NCBI RefSeq assembly: GCF_018616375.1
Contig: NZ_JAEQBB010000002.1
Coordinates: forward strand, 62,001 to 126,000
Origin: Exiguobacterium sp. J17977
Lineage (GTDB): Bacteria > Bacillota > Bacilli > Exiguobacteriales > Exiguobacteriaceae
DNA length: 64,000 nt
Reading direction: 5' to 3'
The position numbers and the translations under genes are program-made. A model generated the notes under the pieces. That model did no database searches, was not told where the DNA came from, and saw only the letters and a list, made by a program, of their open reading frames with translations. The stretch's first letter is position 1. Each line of letters starts with the position of its first letter. This document shows positions 42,817 to 51,553 of the stretch, one piece after another.

Positions 42817-43383
42817 TCAAACCACTTCTTGACGGTCCCATAGCTTTTCGACGCTCACTAGTTCATGTTTTTTAAACGTCACTTTATAAACGTCCGGCAT
42901 ATCGAGTTCTTTCCAGAACGTATAGCCACACTGTCCATCAAAATAATTAAGGATGAGCACCATGATATTCCCGTGCGTACCGATTGCGATTCGCTTTCCT
43001 TCGTATTGGTCGAGTAGTGACTGAATCGCACGGACTCCCCGCTGTTGAGCGACAACGTTCGATTCGCCGCCTTCCCATGCAAAAGTAGGATCTTCCCACA
43101 CTTTTGTCATCGCCAACGTGAAATCTTCCGCCGGTTCTGTCGTCAACGTCCGTTCCCGCAAATCGTCCATGAGTAGCACTTCTGTTCCAAGCTGGTCAGC
43201 AATCCCTTGGACGGTTTGAATGGCTCGTTTATATGGGCTCGAGACGACGAGTTCAATCGCTTCTTTACCTAATCTGTTTGTGATGTGAGGCACGTCACCC
43301 GCCCCTCTTTTAGATAAAGGTCTCGTCAACCCATCGGCTGTATATGTAGAGTGTGCATGTCTTACGAAATATAAGGTCGTCAT
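42817..43383 (-). CDS. Histidine phosphatase family protein
   Basis: A 188-residue cytoplasmic phosphatase of the phosphoglycerate-mutase-like clan. The catalytic RHA(H) motif is FVRHAHST with H9, the acid is in DDLRERTL, and the second His is in IGTHGNIM. SSPYKRAIQT is the usual substrate-binding block. ATG 43383 has AGGAGACG upstream; an in-frame ATG at 43425 has none. The substrate is unknown. Confidence 0.87.
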   Translation of the reverse strand: MTTLYFVRHAHSTYTADGLTRPLSKRGAGDVPHITNRLGKEAIELVVSSPYKRAIQTVQGIADQLGTEVLLMDDLRERTLTTEPAEDFTLAMTKVWEDPTFAWEGGESNVVAQQRGVRAIQSLLDQYEGKRIAIGTHGNIMVLILNYFDGQCGYTFWKELDMPDVYKVTFKKHELVSVEKLWDRQEVV

Positions 43384-43561
43384 GTATTCGTCTCCTGTTT
43401 TAGGTATGTCGTCATCCACTATCATTCCACTGAAACTTATTGTAAAATTATCCAGCGTGCTTTCAGTATAATCCTTATTCTCTTAAATGCTGTTGATTCT
43501 GCTTCGAACCACTTACAGCTTTTCAAAGCGTTACATACAACTGAATCAAAAGAGAGGACGG

Positions 43562-44324
43562 ATGCGTTTGAATAATCAGACACAAGCCAATAAAACCGCT
43601 TGGGAATACCGTGCCTATGAGTTTTGGCAAAAGCGCGACGGCACGCCAGCAGACAAGGCAAAAGAAATTTTAAAAGACCCGCGAGCTAGCTTGAAGAAGC
43701 ACCGAGACTATTTTCATGACGTGGATGGACTGAACGTGGCCAATCTATGCGGGTCGAACGGAAGAAGAGCCGTCCCGCTGTCGTTGATGGGTGCGAACGT
43801 CACCATCTTCGACGTGTCCGAAGAGAACAGAAGATATGCACTGGAATTAGCTGCCTGTGCCCAGACGAAAATCGACTATGTGTTAGGTGATATCTATAAT
43901 CTCGATGTAATCAAATATGATGGCCAATTCGATTTTCTTTATTTAGAGGGAGGCATCCTACATTACTTTGATGACCTCGAGCGATTATGCGATATCCTTT
44001 ATTCCATCCTGAAACCGGGGGGGAACCATGATTTTGAGTGATTATCATCCTCTTAAAAGATGCATTGGTCCTGAGTCTACATTGATGCCCGTATATTTTG
44101 ATAACAAGTTATATGAAGAGAATATCGCGTTTAAATCCTTTTTTGATGAAGACGAACAGAAGGACTTCCCTGATGTCTTGCTAAGACACCATACGCTGAG
44201 CGACATCATGAATTCGGTGATCACCGCCGGCTTTCAAATCCGTCGTTTTGACGAACATCGAGATTGGAACGATGAGAATATGCCATGGGAGTTCACGATG
44301 GTCGCCGCAAAAAGTATAGGCTGA
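43562..44324 (+). pseudogene. SAM-dependent methyltransferase split by a frameshift in a G7 tract
   Basis: Codons 1-156 give a class I methyltransferase: NVANLCGSNGRRAVPLSLMG is motif I, FDVSEENRRYA motif II, and EGGILHYFDDLERL the post-II block. At SILKPGG the frame runs through GGGGGGG (44017-44023) and ends three codons later. In the +1 frame the protein continues TMILSDYHPLKR... to the TGA at 44322-44324, the expected C-terminal half. One G fewer would restore a 253-residue enzyme. The break is either a real inactivation, a slippery phase-variable tract, or a read error. Confidence 0.8.
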
Positions 44325-44439
44325 ATCTGGAGCGAAGTATTCACATAGTGAAGGCTTCGCAGTTTGCTACCATTGATTGTTTCACTCACCAGTCAATCCT
44401 AATATTTCAACATCCCAATCGCGTAAAAAGGAGAATATG

Positions 44440-44952
44440 ATGAAGCCGATTCTAGTTATATTGCGAGGCAATTCTGGTAGTGGAAAGACGACCATCGCCA
44501 AACAGATTCAAAAGAACTTTGGACCTGAAACGATGCTCGTCTCCCAAGACGTAATTCGAAGGGATATCTTACATACACGTGACAAAGACAATAACTCATC
44601 GATTGAGTTGATTGAACGGATTGCGTTATATGGAATGGAACGCTGTCCGATTGTAATCCTCGAAGGAATCCTAATCAAAGAAAGGTATGGAAAGATGATA
44701 TTGAACCTGATTGACGCCTTTAATGGAAATGCGCTTGTCTACTACTTCGACCTGTCCTTAGAAGAAACGTTCAAACGACATCGAACAAAAGGTGAAGACC
44801 TCGAGTTTACCGAACACGATTTAAAGAAGTGGTATCGTGCCAAGGATTGGTTAGGGGTTAACCATGAATCCATATTGACCTGCAATCTGTCTAAAGAAGA
44901 GATTGAGAAAACCATCATCACCGATATTCAAGAGCTCCATATAAACATATGA
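44440..44952 (+). CDS. P-loop kinase (AAA_33/zeta-like)
   Basis: A 170-residue small P-loop phosphotransferase. Walker A is GNSGSGKTTIAK at residues 10-21, VSQDVIRRDIL follows as the substrate-side DxxR, and ILEGILIKERYG is the Walker B-like strand. It looks like the family of small kinases that includes zeta toxins and aminoglycoside-type phosphotransferases; the substrate is unknown and no antitoxin is adjacent. ATG 44440 has AAAAAGGAG with good spacing. Confidence 0.75.
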   Translation: MKPILVILRGNSGSGKTTIAKQIQKNFGPETMLVSQDVIRRDILHTRDKDNNSSIELIERIALYGMERCPIVILEGILIKERYGKMILNLIDAFNGNALVYYFDLSLEETFKRHRTKGEDLEFTEHDLKKWYRAKDWLGVNHESILTCNLSKEEIEKTIITDIQELHINI

Positions 44953-45019
44953 GTTTTGTTCGTTGAATACCTCATTCAACTGATTTTTATGATTCATACT
45001 TGCTAAGGGAGGAACAGAA

Positions 45020-45832
45020 ATGTACCCATTGAAAGGGAAGGTTGCGCTCGTCGCCGGTGCCTCTCGTGGAGCCGGGAGAGGCATTGCGTTGGAACTCGGG
45101 AACGCTGGCGCGACCGTTTATGTGACGGGAAGAAGTTCTGGTTCGAAACGAACGGACGGTCGACCGGAGACGATTGAAGATACGGCCTCTGCCGTCACGT
45201 CACGTGGAGGGACTGGCATCGCTGTCCCATGCGATCATACAGATGAACAAGAACTTGAACGCCTGTTTGCTCGAATCAAATTAGAACATGGTCGAATCGA
45301 TCTATTAGTGAATAGCATCTTCGGTGGTTCAGAAGATTCGGTGCCTCGGGGACAAGGACGACATTTTTGGGAGAGACCGAACGAACACTGGGATGCGATG
45401 ATGGTCGCAGGACCAAAAGCTTATCTCTCAACCATTCGACACGCCGTCCCTCTCCTTCAAGCAAGTGAACATGCCGTCGTCATCAACATCACTTCGTTCA
45501 CAGACAGCGGCGTCGCCAGCAACCTGTATTATGATTTAGCCATGAACACCATCAATCGGATGACTTACGTGATGGCCAAGGAGTTCGAGACCCTGAAGAT
45601 TTCGGTCGTCGCCTTGAGCCCCGGCTGGATGCGGACGGAGCGTGTCCTCGACGCCGGCTTCAACCCAGAGGACGGGACGACAGAGACGACCGCCTACGTC
45701 GGTCGTGCCGTCGTCGCGCTCGCGAACGATTTGGACAAAAATCTTTATAGCGGTCAAACCCTCACTGTCGCGGCGCTGTCCGCGCACTATGGCTTCACAG
45801 ATATCGACGGGTCTCGTCCTTCACCGTTCTGA
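45020..45832 (+). CDS. SDR-family oxidoreductase with altered active site
   Basis: A 270-residue SDR. The cofactor loop is GASRGAGRGIA and the NSIFGG block stands where NNAG is usual. The catalytic tetrad appears as ITSF (Ser159), Tyr171 in YYDLAM, but position 175, normally Lys, is Met (codon ATG). One base change from AAG explains it. Loss of that Lys usually ends reductase activity, so the protein may be inactive or have another function. GGGAGGAAC precedes the ATG. Confidence 0.82.
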   Translation: MYPLKGKVALVAGASRGAGRGIALELGNAGATVYVTGRSSGSKRTDGRPETIEDTASAVTSRGGTGIAVPCDHTDEQELERLFARIKLEHGRIDLLVNSIFGGSEDSVPRGQGRHFWERPNEHWDAMMVAGPKAYLSTIRHAVPLLQASEHAVVINITSFTDSGVASNLYYDLAMNTINRMTYVMAKEFETLKISVVALSPGWMRTERVLDAGFNPEDGTTETTAYVGRAVVALANDLDKNLYSGQTLTVAALSAHYGFTDIDGSRPSPF

Positions 45833-45898
45833 ACAGTAACATACGTAGTCATGGCTTCAAATATTTTTATGATGTCTGTATAGAAGGGAGGAAAAGAA

Positions 45899-46444
45899 AT
45901 GAAACACTACATTCACATAGTGGGCGCTTCGGGCTCCGGGACGTCAACACTTGGCGACGCGTTAGCGAACGTGTTGCCGCATACATATCTCGATACGGAT
46001 GACTATTTTTGGACCACCAAGTTCACCGAACCGAGACCCGTCCCTGAACGACGCGAGATGCTCAAGGAAGAGTTGCTCCAATCTGAACAGTGGATTCTGT
46101 CAGGGTCACTTGTCGGCTGGGGCGACTGCTTCATGCCCTATTTTGATTTTGTCATCTTTTTATGGATTCCGCCCGACGTCCGCTTGGCCAGATTGCAACA
46201 ACGGGAACTCGAGCGCTATGGTGCGGAAGCACTCGCTGGCGGTAGCCTATACGAGCAATCACAAGCGTTTTTGAGTTGGGCCGCCCTCTACGACCATGCC
46301 GGGACGGAAGTGAGAAGTAAGTCGTCGCATGAACAATGGCTGGCTGAACTGGCTTGTCCCATCCTAAGAATCGAAGGCGACTACTCGACCGAGGAACGAA
46401 TTGCGATGGTGATGAATGCGTTAGAGCAGAATCAGCATCAATGA
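45899..46444 (+). CDS. P-loop nucleotide kinase-like protein
   Basis: A 181-residue adenylate-kinase-like P-loop protein. Walker A is GASGSGTSTLG (residues 9-19), with LDTDDYFW as the acceptor site and VIFLWIPPDVRLARLQQRE as the LID-side helix. The substrate is unknown. GGGAGG precedes the ATG. Its last 7 bases overlap the convergent hypothetical gene. Confidence 0.75.
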   Translation: MKHYIHIVGASGSGTSTLGDALANVLPHTYLDTDDYFWTTKFTEPRPVPERREMLKEELLQSEQWILSGSLVGWGDCFMPYFDFVIFLWIPPDVRLARLQQRELERYGAEALAGGSLYEQSQAFLSWAALYDHAGTEVRSKSSHEQWLAELACPILRIEGDYSTEERIAMVMNALEQNQHQ

Positions 46445-46803
46445 TATTCCTTCCCGATCCTGATTTTGGTGAAATGGATTTCAGCGCTTGCGGGAGGGAA
46501 CAACAGATTACAGACGAACACCTCGGTCCCATCCAATATGTAACTCGAGACAGCGATATCGTGCATAAAGTAAGGTAGCTGTAATCTAGTTAATTCTTTG
46601 ATGGGTGCCACCCGGTCGTTCAAAGGAGCAACGATGTCCACTTTGATACATCCTAAAAATTCGATCTGGTGATGATAAGGCTCATTTTCTTCTTCGATTT
46701 TGATTAACACTTCATCCCCGTAGTACCGACAATCACACCCGAGCACACGAGAGTCCCAATAATATATCTTTTCAATCTCCTCTAAAATCTCTTGTACGTT
46801 CAT
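46438..46803 (-). CDS. Hypothetical protein, 121 aa
   Basis: An acidic soluble protein with several Cys and Tyr residues (LGCDCRYYGDEVLIKIEEEN). No family is recognised. It overlaps the preceding convergent gene by 7 bases. Size and composition are like other small immunity-type proteins in this window. Confidence 0.6.
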   Translation of the reverse strand: MNVQEILEEIEKIYYWDSRVLGCDCRYYGDEVLIKIEEENEPYHHQIEFLGCIKVDIVAPLNDRVAPIKELTRLQLPYFMHDIAVSSYILDGTEVFVCNLLFPPASAEIHFTKIRIGKEYH

Positions 46804-46829
46804 TATTGTTCCTCACCTTCTATTTAGAA

Positions 46830-46863
46830 TAAGAGCCTCGAGTATGTGTGCTCGAGGCTCTTT
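46830..46863. terminator. Terminator of the Gfo/Idh/MocA gene
   Basis: AAGAGCCTCGAG and CTCGAGGCTCTT pair around TATGTGTG, with T or A runs at both sides. Confidence 0.85.
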
Positions 46864-46864
46864 G

Positions 46865-47845
46865 TTATGCGTCAGCCGGATACCGCACGTCGATGCGCTG
46901 CCGGATATCGGTCATGACGTCCGCGAGTGTGAACATATCATCAAATGAGTGAATCTCGGTCTCCCGCTCCCCTGCTTCAACCATGTTCACGAACGTCTGA
47001 ATCTCATACGTCATATGGCTCGCCTGTTCTAAACCGAGTTCGACGGTCGTCCCGTCGCGGCCAACGAATGTCAGGCGGTCGAGCGAACCGATATCGTCAA
47101 TCACGAGACGTCCCGCTTCCCCGATGATCTCGGACGGGGCGTCCGTGCCATGAATCTTCGAGTGGAGCACGATGATGTCCATCCCGTCATACGACAAGAT
47201 GGCCGAACCGCTGCCGTCGACACCTGACTCGAGCTTGACCGCGTTCGCCTGCACGGCCTCCGGTCGACCGAACAGTTTCAAAGCCGGGCCGAGGCAATAG
47301 ACGCCGAGGTCCATCAGCGAACCGTTCGAGAAGGCAGGATTGAACGTGTTCGGGTTGTCCCCACGCTTATACAAGTCATAGCGGGACGAATATTGCGACT
47401 TATTCAAAATGACACGCCGGACCGGTCCGACGCGATGGAGTTCTTGACGCAACACATCGAAGTTCGGCATGAACAGGTTGCGGAGCGCTTCGAGCAAGAC
47501 GACGTCCTGTTCGCGCGCCGTCTCAAGCATCTGCCTGACTTCCTCGACGTTCGAGGCGAACGGCTTCTCACAGAGGACGTGCTTGCCGTGGCGCATGAAC
47601 AGCAGGCTCTGCTCGGCGTGGAGCGAGTTCGGGCTCGCGATATAGACCGCATCAATCAATTCACTGGACGCCATCTCCTCGAGTGAGGTGAATGTATGTG
47701 GAATATCAAATTCTTCGGCGAACGTTTTCGCGCGCTCGTCTGTCCGGGAATAGACGGCGGACACGGATGCGTCTTCGACTTCATGAGTCGCTTCAATAAA
47801 AGAACGGGTGATAAAGTTTGTGCCGATGATACCGAATCGAATCAT
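46865..47845 (-). CDS. Gfo/Idh/MocA-family oxidoreductase
   Basis: A 326-residue NAD(P)-dependent oxidoreductase of the Gfo/Idh/MocA class. The cofactor end is FGIIGTNFITRSFIEA, the CEKPFA motif (H-VLCEKPFASN) holds the catalytic Lys, and GSLMDLGVYCLGPALKLFG carries the second family motif. Length is normal. GGG precedes the ATG within AGAGGGATTAACCC. A GNAT gene lies 19 bases upstream in the same direction. Confidence 0.9.
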   Translation of the reverse strand: MIRFGIIGTNFITRSFIEATHEVEDASVSAVYSRTDERAKTFAEEFDIPHTFTSLEEMASSELIDAVYIASPNSLHAEQSLLFMRHGKHVLCEKPFASNVEEVRQMLETAREQDVVLLEALRNLFMPNFDVLRQELHRVGPVRRVILNKSQYSSRYDLYKRGDNPNTFNPAFSNGSLMDLGVYCLGPALKLFGRPEAVQANAVKLESGVDGSGSAILSYDGMDIIVLHSKIHGTDAPSEIIGEAGRLVIDDIGSLDRLTFVGRDGTTVELGLEQASHMTYEIQTFVNMVEAGERETEIHSFDDMFTLADVMTDIRQRIDVRYPADA

Positions 47846-47864
47846 GGGTTAATCCCTCTTTTCT

Positions 47865-48341
47865 TTAGGTTGTGATGACTTTGCTAAGCATGATTTCATC
47901 ATGGAGCGGGATGTCGTGCTCCCCGATGACAGGGATTGACGGCTTATGGAACCGGGCCGCATCGACCGCGCCCGGGATAATCCGCGCGAGGCGCCAGCCT
48001 CGACGTTGGTAAAACGCGAGCGCCTCCAAATTGTCGTTCGTCGTGATGAGCGACAGCCGTTCGAGCTGATGTTGCTGGGCCACTCGTTCGACTTCATCGA
48101 GGAGCGCCGAGCCGATGCCACGCTTCTCCTGCAGACTGTCGAGCGAGATGATTTCAATCTCGTCTTCCCGAATGACATACGTGACGAGGCCGATGATGAT
48201 GTTCCCTTCCGACCAGACGAACCCGTCAAGCGAGACGCAATCATACGTCCCGGTCGAGATGACCATCTCAGATGAGCCCCAGGCATCGATAAAGAACGAA
48301 CGGACCGCGTCACGCGTCGAAGCGATAATCGGTTCAATCAT
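47865..48341 (-). CDS. GNAT-family N-acetyltransferase
   Basis: A 158-residue GNAT enzyme. The acetyl-CoA loop is SLQEKRGIGSALLDEVE and the C-terminal motif NDNLEALAFYQRRGWR is complete. ATG 48341 is preceded by GGCGGAG; it lies 8 bases after the SRPBCC gene's stop at 48349. The frame continues 29 codons upstream without a site. The substrate is unknown. Confidence 0.84.
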   Translation of the reverse strand: MIEPIIASTRDAVRSFFIDAWGSSEMVISTGTYDCVSLDGFVWSEGNIIIGLVTYVIREDEIEIISLDSLQEKRGIGSALLDEVERVAQQHQLERLSLITTNDNLEALAFYQRRGWRLARIIPGAVDAARFHKPSIPVIGEHDIPLHDEIMLSKVITT

Positions 48342-48348
48342 CGCTGAA

Positions 48349-48831
48349 TCACTCCGCCTCTCGGGCAGGTGACGGTTTTGGCGCACTCGCCTCGGCGTAA
48401 ATCCGGAATTGTTTGAACTGTTCATCATACACCAGCCGGATGGCCCATTTGAACGCCTTCACATAAAGGGCATAGAGCCATGAGGATGGGATGAGTGAGA
48501 TGTGAATCGTCACGTCGGTCCCGTCTGCTGTCTCGCTCAACGTATACGTCGCAATCGATACCCCTTGATTCGTCACCGCCTGCACCTCGCATTCGGAAGG
48601 ACGATTGACATACGTCAACTCGGATTCGACCCGAATCTCTTTCTTCTCGAACTGTTGGACCGAGATGAACCGTTTTCCCGTCACCAGTGAGGCGTCACCA
48701 TCCTCGTAGATGTTCTCAATCAAATGGTCGTTCCATTTGATGATATGTTCGTCTTCTGCGAGACAAGCGAACGTGTGGTCAATCGGTGCGTCGATTGTCA
48801 TCGTATATGTAGCCACTTCAAGTTGTTTCAC
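48349..48831 (-). CDS. SRPBCC-family protein
   Basis: A 160-residue START/Bet v 1-like protein: an N-terminal strand with IDAPIDHTFACLAEDEHIIK, a helix-grip middle and a long C-terminal helix (VKAFKWAIRLVYDEQFKQFR). The start is GTG at 48831 after GGGGG. Ligand unknown. A decayed paralogue of its N-terminal 35 codons lies at 49664-49762, with the gene at 48844 placed between the two. Confidence 0.8.
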   Translation of the reverse strand: MKQLEVATYTMTIDAPIDHTFACLAEDEHIIKWNDHLIENIYEDGDASLVTGKRFISVQQFEKKEIRVESELTYVNRPSECEVQAVTNQGVSIATYTLSETADGTDVTIHISLIPSSWLYALYVKAFKWAIRLVYDEQFKQFRIYAEASAPKPSPAREAE

Positions 48832-48843
48832 ATCAAATCCCCC

Positions 48844-49638
48844 TTAAGAAATCCCTTTCGGATAACGGATATACTGTCGCTGCCCCTCGATGATTGCTTT
48901 GTTTTTATTAATCAAGTGGTCATAATTCAACTTGAACATTTGGTCAAAATCATTGGCCTCGATCACGTCTAGAGCCTCCATGCTTTTTTGCATATTTTCT
49001 TTGCCGACCGCAATCCCTTTGATGAATTTCTTTTCTTCTCGAGACAGGCTGGACCATTCTTTCGTCTTTTCGAGAAACGCCGCGAACGCTTGAACGTCTT
49101 CACCCTGACTCGTTAAAATCTTCAAGGTTTTATACTGATAGATATCTGCGAGCACGGCGAATTCTTTCATCTTAGACAAATCTGTGTCCGTAATGTGCTT
49201 TCGGATTAATACGTCATCGTTATAATACGCCGTATAGTCCTGAAGCATCTGATTATACGTTTGTTGAATCTCCCAAAAGTGCGCAAACGCGTCTCTCCCT
49301 TGTTGAACCTGTGGGCTTGCGTCCACAACCGTTATGTCCAACGGTTTCGTGTAATAAGAGATCGGAATGTTAGAGCGATCCGTCGCCATACGCGATAAGT
49401 TGCCGCTTAAGTCGGCAAAATAGGACAGATTCGGCTGCGCAATCAGGACTTCGTCCACGTTCTCTTCCCCGATTGTGAAGTAGGCGGTTGCTACCGGTTG
49501 ATTGTTTCGCGTAAACCCTGCCATGTAGTATGGCGTTCCATTAACCATCCAATAGACTGGATTGACAAATACGCCTTCGGTCCATTTTCGATGCTTCTTT
49601 GCCTTTTTCATAAGTAATTTCGTTGTTTGATCCCACAT
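48844..49638 (-). CDS. Hypothetical protein, 264 aa
   Basis: No family is recognised. The protein is soluble: a beta-rich N-terminal third (VYWMVNGTPYYMAGFTRNNQ), then long helices with many Lys and Glu. GGGGAG lies 7 bases before the ATG. It is flanked by an intact SRPBCC gene (downstream) and by the stub of a paralogous SRPBCC gene (upstream), so it seems to be cargo placed at that locus. Base composition is more AT-rich than the SRPBCC gene. Confidence 0.65.
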   Translation of the reverse strand: MWDQTTKLLMKKAKKHRKWTEGVFVNPVYWMVNGTPYYMAGFTRNNQPVATAYFTIGEENVDEVLIAQPNLSYFADLSGNLSRMATDRSNIPISYYTKPLDITVVDASPQVQQGRDAFAHFWEIQQTYNQMLQDYTAYYNDDVLIRKHITDTDLSKMKEFAVLADIYQYKTLKILTSQGEDVQAFAAFLEKTKEWSSLSREEKKFIKGIAVGKENMQKSMEALDVIEANDFDQMFKLNYDHLINKNKAIIEGQRQYIRYPKGIS

Positions 49639-49663
49639 CGTTGAATCTCCCCTTTTATGTCAT

Positions 49664-49762
49664 GTTGATGATCTGTTCATCTTATGCTAGACAAATGAAC
49701 GCCTGGTCACTCGGTACGGGAACTGTCCGCTGATAGGTAGACACTTCGATTGGTTGTTTCAT
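49664..49762 (-). pseudogene. Truncated SRPBCC paralogue
   Basis: ATG 49762 after AGAGGG opens MKQPIEVSTYQRTVPVPSDQ, then AFICLA and a TAA, then DEQIIN. The intact SRPBCC gene at 48831 begins MKQLEVATYTMTIDAPIDHT, FACLA, E, DEHIIK. The reading frame and sequence agree on both sides of the stop, so GAA became TAA, and homology ends sharply at about 49664, just before the binding site of the next gene. Confidence 0.75.
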
Positions 49763-49821
49763 AGTCCCTCTATGTAGTGAGATTTTTTCCGACCCCAATC
49801 GTCGTCCTTGTCAGGGGACGA

Positions 49822-50202
49822 CTAGAGTGATGAACGTCTGCTTAACATCACCCACTCGACTCGAGCAAGGGTTGACGCTCCTATAAATACGGCCGGGACA
49901 GGAGAGTCACGATACAGATCGGACTCGGTTGCAAGTCCGTTCATCCACGTTTGAATCGATGCTTCGGGTAATGTCAGTGTGATTAACGTTTTCTCAATCT
50001 GAAGCGAAGATTGATCGCCGCATTGCAGCGTCAGACGCGTTTGAATCTGAGAGGCACCTGAACCATGCGTCTTGTACATGACATCGAACGACTCGATTGA
50101 ACCATCTAGGCACTGACTCAACTGCCTGTGCATTAAGAGACGTTTCGATGCGGGATAAAATAAGTAAACGACGGCTTGCGAATCACGAACAAATTCTAGC
50201 AT
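49822..50202 (-). CDS. Hypothetical protein, 126 aa
   Basis: A soluble beta-rich protein with no family I recognise; it has the size of SnoaL- or lipocalin-like folds but no clear motif. ATG 50202 has AAAGGAG 5 bases upstream; an in-frame start at 50217 is poorer. It lies 40 bases after a GNAT gene's stop in the same direction. Confidence 0.6.
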   Translation of the reverse strand: MLEFVRDSQAVVYLFYPASKRLLMHRQLSQCLDGSIESFDVMYKTHGSGASQIQTRLTLQCGDQSSLQIEKTLITLTLPEASIQTWMNGLATESDLYRDSPVPAVFIGASTLARVEWVMLSRRSSL

Positions 50203-50241
50203 AGGGCTCCTTTCCAAGGCCGGACCTCGAAGTTTGATTGT

Positions 50242-50751
50242 TCAATCAAGTGCTTTCTCGAAACAAATATACCGTTCATGCCCTTTCGGTTTCGAATCGA
50301 AATGGACGCTTCCGCGTTCGACGTAGCCGTGTCGTTTGTAAAAGTTGCAGGCTGCCTCATTCCCTGAAAAGCTGTCGAGCCGGATGCTGGTGTAGCCTTC
50401 CGTTTTCGCAAACTGTTCCGAGGCATGCAATATGGCTTTTCTACTGCCTTGACCTTGCCGCTCCGGATGCACCATTAAAGAATGGATGACGAGTGGATGG
50501 TCGTGACGCCAGTCAATCGTTTCCCATTCCGGCGACTGCCATTCGTCGAGCACGACGACGCCGATCAACTGCTCACCGCCTTTCATGATATAGACAGAGC
50601 CTTCTTCGATACATGCTTCGAAATAGGAGCCGTTCGGGTACGTGTCGTCCCATTGGAAAATCTGTCGGGCGAGCAAATCGTCTTTACAGGCGTGATACAG
50701 TCGTTCGATTGCATTCACATCTGATGGTTTGGCTAATGCGATTGAGATCAT
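50242..50751 (-). CDS. GNAT-family N-acetyltransferase
   Basis: A 169-residue GNAT enzyme. HSLMVHPERQGQGSRKAILH holds the acetyl-CoA loop (RQGQGS), and FSGNEAACNFYKRHGYVERG completes motif B. The resemblance is to the ribosomal-protein-acetyltransferase-like small GNATs of Bacilli. The substrate is unknown. Confidence 0.85.
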   Translation of the reverse strand: MISIALAKPSDVNAIERLYHACKDDLLARQIFQWDDTYPNGSYFEACIEEGSVYIMKGGEQLIGVVVLDEWQSPEWETIDWRHDHPLVIHSLMVHPERQGQGSRKAILHASEQFAKTEGYTSIRLDSFSGNEAACNFYKRHGYVERGSVHFDSKPKGHERYICFEKALD

Positions 50752-50776
50752 TCCAATACTCCGTTCTTTAGGGTGA

Positions 50777-51538
50777 CTATCTTGTATTGATGATCCGCTC
50801 GTATTTTTTATACTCGTCGTGGTCCATGCTTAGACCGAGCAGCTCAGCGATTGTGTCTTGTCGCCACGTGGTGGGATTGAAATACTGCGAGCCCGTGTTG
50901 AACCAGCGCCCCTTTTGATCGAATCCCCACGTATACTTCACCCGGTCAAGCCCTTGCTGTAGAAGCATCTTTCCTTCTGCTAGATGGGCCCGCAAGCGAT
51001 GTTCGCCGAGACGAATATATGGTTCGACGGCCCACGGGCATCGTTCAATCGCTCGTTGAACATATGTATAATCGAAATGATCGATGTCTCTCCTCGCCAA
51101 CGCAATACATAGCAGGCCGCTCACTTCTTCCGGTCCTTGTTCGATAAGTGACTCTGCCCAGGCGACATCCTCGTCCGTGATGACAAAGTCATTCCAACCG
51201 GTCCAATATAAAGCGAGCGCGAAATAGAACGGATCATCCGGATGAAACGTATGGGCGGTGAGACCGAAGCTGTTCACCCGGGCAAAATCTTCGATGGTAT
51301 CAATCAATTCATACCCGATGAGCCAGTCCCAGCGGCTATTATCGGTCGGATCCATCATCACACGGTCAATCAACATCTGTTCGATGCCTCGGGTCTGTCG
51401 AAGGTAATGTTCGAGCTGTTTGAACTGGTTCGCCTCAACGTAGGCGTCGATGCGATCCATCATCGCTTGTTGCTCCACCGAAAGGGTCTCGTTGCCTGAA
51501 TACAGCTCAAAGATATTCCCTACGTTATAATCGTTCAA
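50777..51538 (-). CDS. Hypothetical helical-repeat protein, 253 aa
   Basis: A soluble, Trp-rich helical protein in which helices repeat with a spacing like TPR/SEL1 arrays (for example AWAESLIEQGPEEVSGLLCI, then IERCPWAVEPYIRLGEHRLR). No family is recognised. It is next to the DUF2199 and SUKH genes in a run of probable immunity-type genes. Confidence 0.65.
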   Translation of the reverse strand: MNDYNVGNIFELYSGNETLSVEQQAMMDRIDAYVEANQFKQLEHYLRQTRGIEQMLIDRVMMDPTDNSRWDWLIGYELIDTIEDFARVNSFGLTAHTFHPDDPFYFALALYWTGWNDFVITDEDVAWAESLIEQGPEEVSGLLCIALARRDIDHFDYTYVQRAIERCPWAVEPYIRLGEHRLRAHLAEGKMLLQQGLDRVKYTWGFDQKGRWFNTGSQYFNPTTWRQDTIAELLGLSMDHDEYKKYERIINTR

Positions 51539-51553
51539 AGATGTGTTCTCCTC

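Noticed and set aside
50196-50426. A 76-codon minus-strand frame overlapping the GNAT gene at 50242
   Set aside because: It is in another phase of the GNAT gene, which has complete motifs; the frame is Arg- and Ser-rich and lacks a start signal.
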